From assembly GCA_910586105.1 (NCBI GenBank), contig CAJUGU010000022.1, positions 1 to 40,444 of the forward strand: DNA of 40,444 nucleotides. The letters run 5' to 3'. Source of the stretch: an uncultured Eubacteriales bacterium (GTDB lineage Bacteria > Bacillota > Clostridia > Oscillospirales > Butyricicoccaceae). The translations under genes and the position numbers were made by a program. The number at the start of each line of letters is the position of its first letter. Position 1 is the first letter of the stretch. Shown here in pieces: positions 39,715-40,444 of the stretch. The notes below the pieces were generated by a model. The model was given only the letters and a program-made list of their open reading frames with translations, did no database searches and was not told the DNA's origin.

Positions 39715-40299
39715 TCAGGAGATCGCAGCCAATTCGGCGGCGACGCTCTCCTCGCAGCTGCGCATTGCCAAGATCGTTTGCCGGATCAGATCGTCCAGTT
39801 CCCAGCCAAGCAGCTCCGCGCCGCTTTTAATGACCTCGCGGGAGCAGCCCGCAGCAAAGCTCGCGGTCTTGAACTTCTTTTTGACCGATTTCAGTTCCAT
39901 ATCCTGTACGCTTTTCGAGGGGCGCATCAACGCGCACGCCCCGATCAGCCCGGTCAGTTCGTCCGCCGCATAAAGCACTTTCTCCATTTCATGTTCGGGC
40001 CTGATATCAACCGTCAGCCCCCAGCCGTGGCTGCACACGGCATGGATCGCATCTTCGCCGACACCGGCCTCGCGCAGCAGTTCGGGCGCTTTCAGGCAAT
40101 GCTCTTCGGGGTACTGTTCAAAATCGATATCATGCAGCAGCCCGACGGTCGCCCAAAATCCTGCGTCTTCGGCGTAGCCAAGTTCATTTGCATACCAACG
40201 CATCACGCCCTCCACGGTCAGCCCGTGCTGAAGGTGGAAAGGTTCCTTGTTGTATTTGCGGAGCAACGCGAAAGCGTCTGCATGGTTCAAGGTCTGCAT
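39715..40299 (-). CDS. HD-domain protein (HDIG-type predicted phosphohydrolase)
   Basis: 194 residues from the ATG at 40299, nine bases from AAGGAGG; the frame is open 45 bases further up without support. The metal-binding pattern is seen as LQHGLTVEGVMRWYANELG, then GLLHDIDFEQYPEEHCLKAP, and VCSHGWGLT, with AADELTGLIGACALMRPSKS following, all typical of small HD hydrolases from Clostridia annotated as HDIG or hydrolase. The substrate is unknown (nucleotides are common for the family). Confidence 0.88.
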   Translation of the reverse strand: MQTLNHADAFALLRKYNKEPFHLQHGLTVEGVMRWYANELGYAEDAGFWATVGLLHDIDFEQYPEEHCLKAPELLREAGVGEDAIHAVCSHGWGLTVDIRPEHEMEKVLYAADELTGLIGACALMRPSKSVQDMELKSVKKKFKTASFAAGCSREVIKSGAELLGWELDDLIRQTILAMRSCEESVAAELAAIS

Positions 40300-40408
40300 A
40301 GTGTCGTCCTCCTTCCGGATGTCAAAATGATCCCGTCCGGGCAAGTGGGAAAGCCTGTCCGGCGGCAGTTCTCAGGCGCGGCGGGGACGGAAGCCTCCGC
40401 GTCCGCGC

Positions 40409-40437
40409 TTTATACTCACGTTCCAAAAATTTTGCCA
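40409..40437 (-). promoter_or_regulatory. possible promoter of the HD-domain gene
   Basis: Minus strand TGGCAA (40432-40437), 17 bases, TATAAA (40409-40414). Both boxes are imperfect. The leader to the ATG would be about 100 bases. Confidence 0.4.
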
Positions 40438-40444
40438 GTCCTGT

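Overview
The window is about 40 kb of GC-rich chromosomal DNA from a Gram-positive anaerobe, most likely a member of the Clostridia close to Oscillospiraceae/Ruminococcaceae. This placement is inferred from a ruvC-ruvA-ruvB-glmM order, pyruvate phosphate dikinase, an SLH-domain surface protein, the YfmF/YfmH-lgt-folD string, two BlaI/M56 regulator pairs and strong sigma-A promoters (TTGACA-17-TATAAT type). No rRNA, tRNA, CRISPR array or intact transposase was seen.

Left part (1-8000): a 39-bp tandem repeat at the edge, nudC, then a minus-strand operon ruvC-ruvA-ruvB-glmM (Holliday junction resolution plus cell-wall precursor synthesis). It is followed by a hypothetical gene and a plus-strand group of XRE regulator, ECF-like sigma factor and membrane DUF4367-like protein. 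From 8019 to 11082 lies a BlaI repressor with a large M56 (BlaR1-type) membrane metalloprotease whose ectodomain carries unusual repeats. A gene-poor stretch (11.1-11.8 kb) separates this from ppdK.

Centre (14.9-16.2 kb): three tandem, nearly identical modules of about 430 bp. Each has a strong plus-strand promoter, a structured leader, a 20-codon ORF whose stop overlaps (ATGA) the start of a 26-residue hydrophobic peptide, two hairpins, and a consensus minus-strand promoter firing back over the end of the peptide gene. I read these as type I toxin-antitoxin modules. The two ends of the toxin mRNA are complementary to each other in all three copies, a hok-like fold-back arrangement, and one hairpin keeps its structure while its sequence differs completely between copies. 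This is the best candidate for an undescribed system. Next to it is a 1461-residue SLH surface protein with palindromes upstream of its promoter.

Right part (21-31 kb): housekeeping genes, namely a DUF1624 acyltransferase-like membrane protein, the M16 pair YfmF/YfmH, lgt, folD, a GNAT acetyltransferase, trmB, malQ, and a HAD phosphatase fused in frame to an LUD domain. From 31.1 to 36.05 kb is a four-gene operon: a BlaI-type repressor, an M56 metalloprotease fused in frame to an FtsX-type ABC permease, a second permease and an ABC ATPase. This suggests a drug or peptide export system that carries its own antirepressor. A 162-bp MITE-like palindromic element follows, then a NUDIX hydrolase, a VanY-type carboxypeptidase, a MATE exporter and an HD-domain protein.
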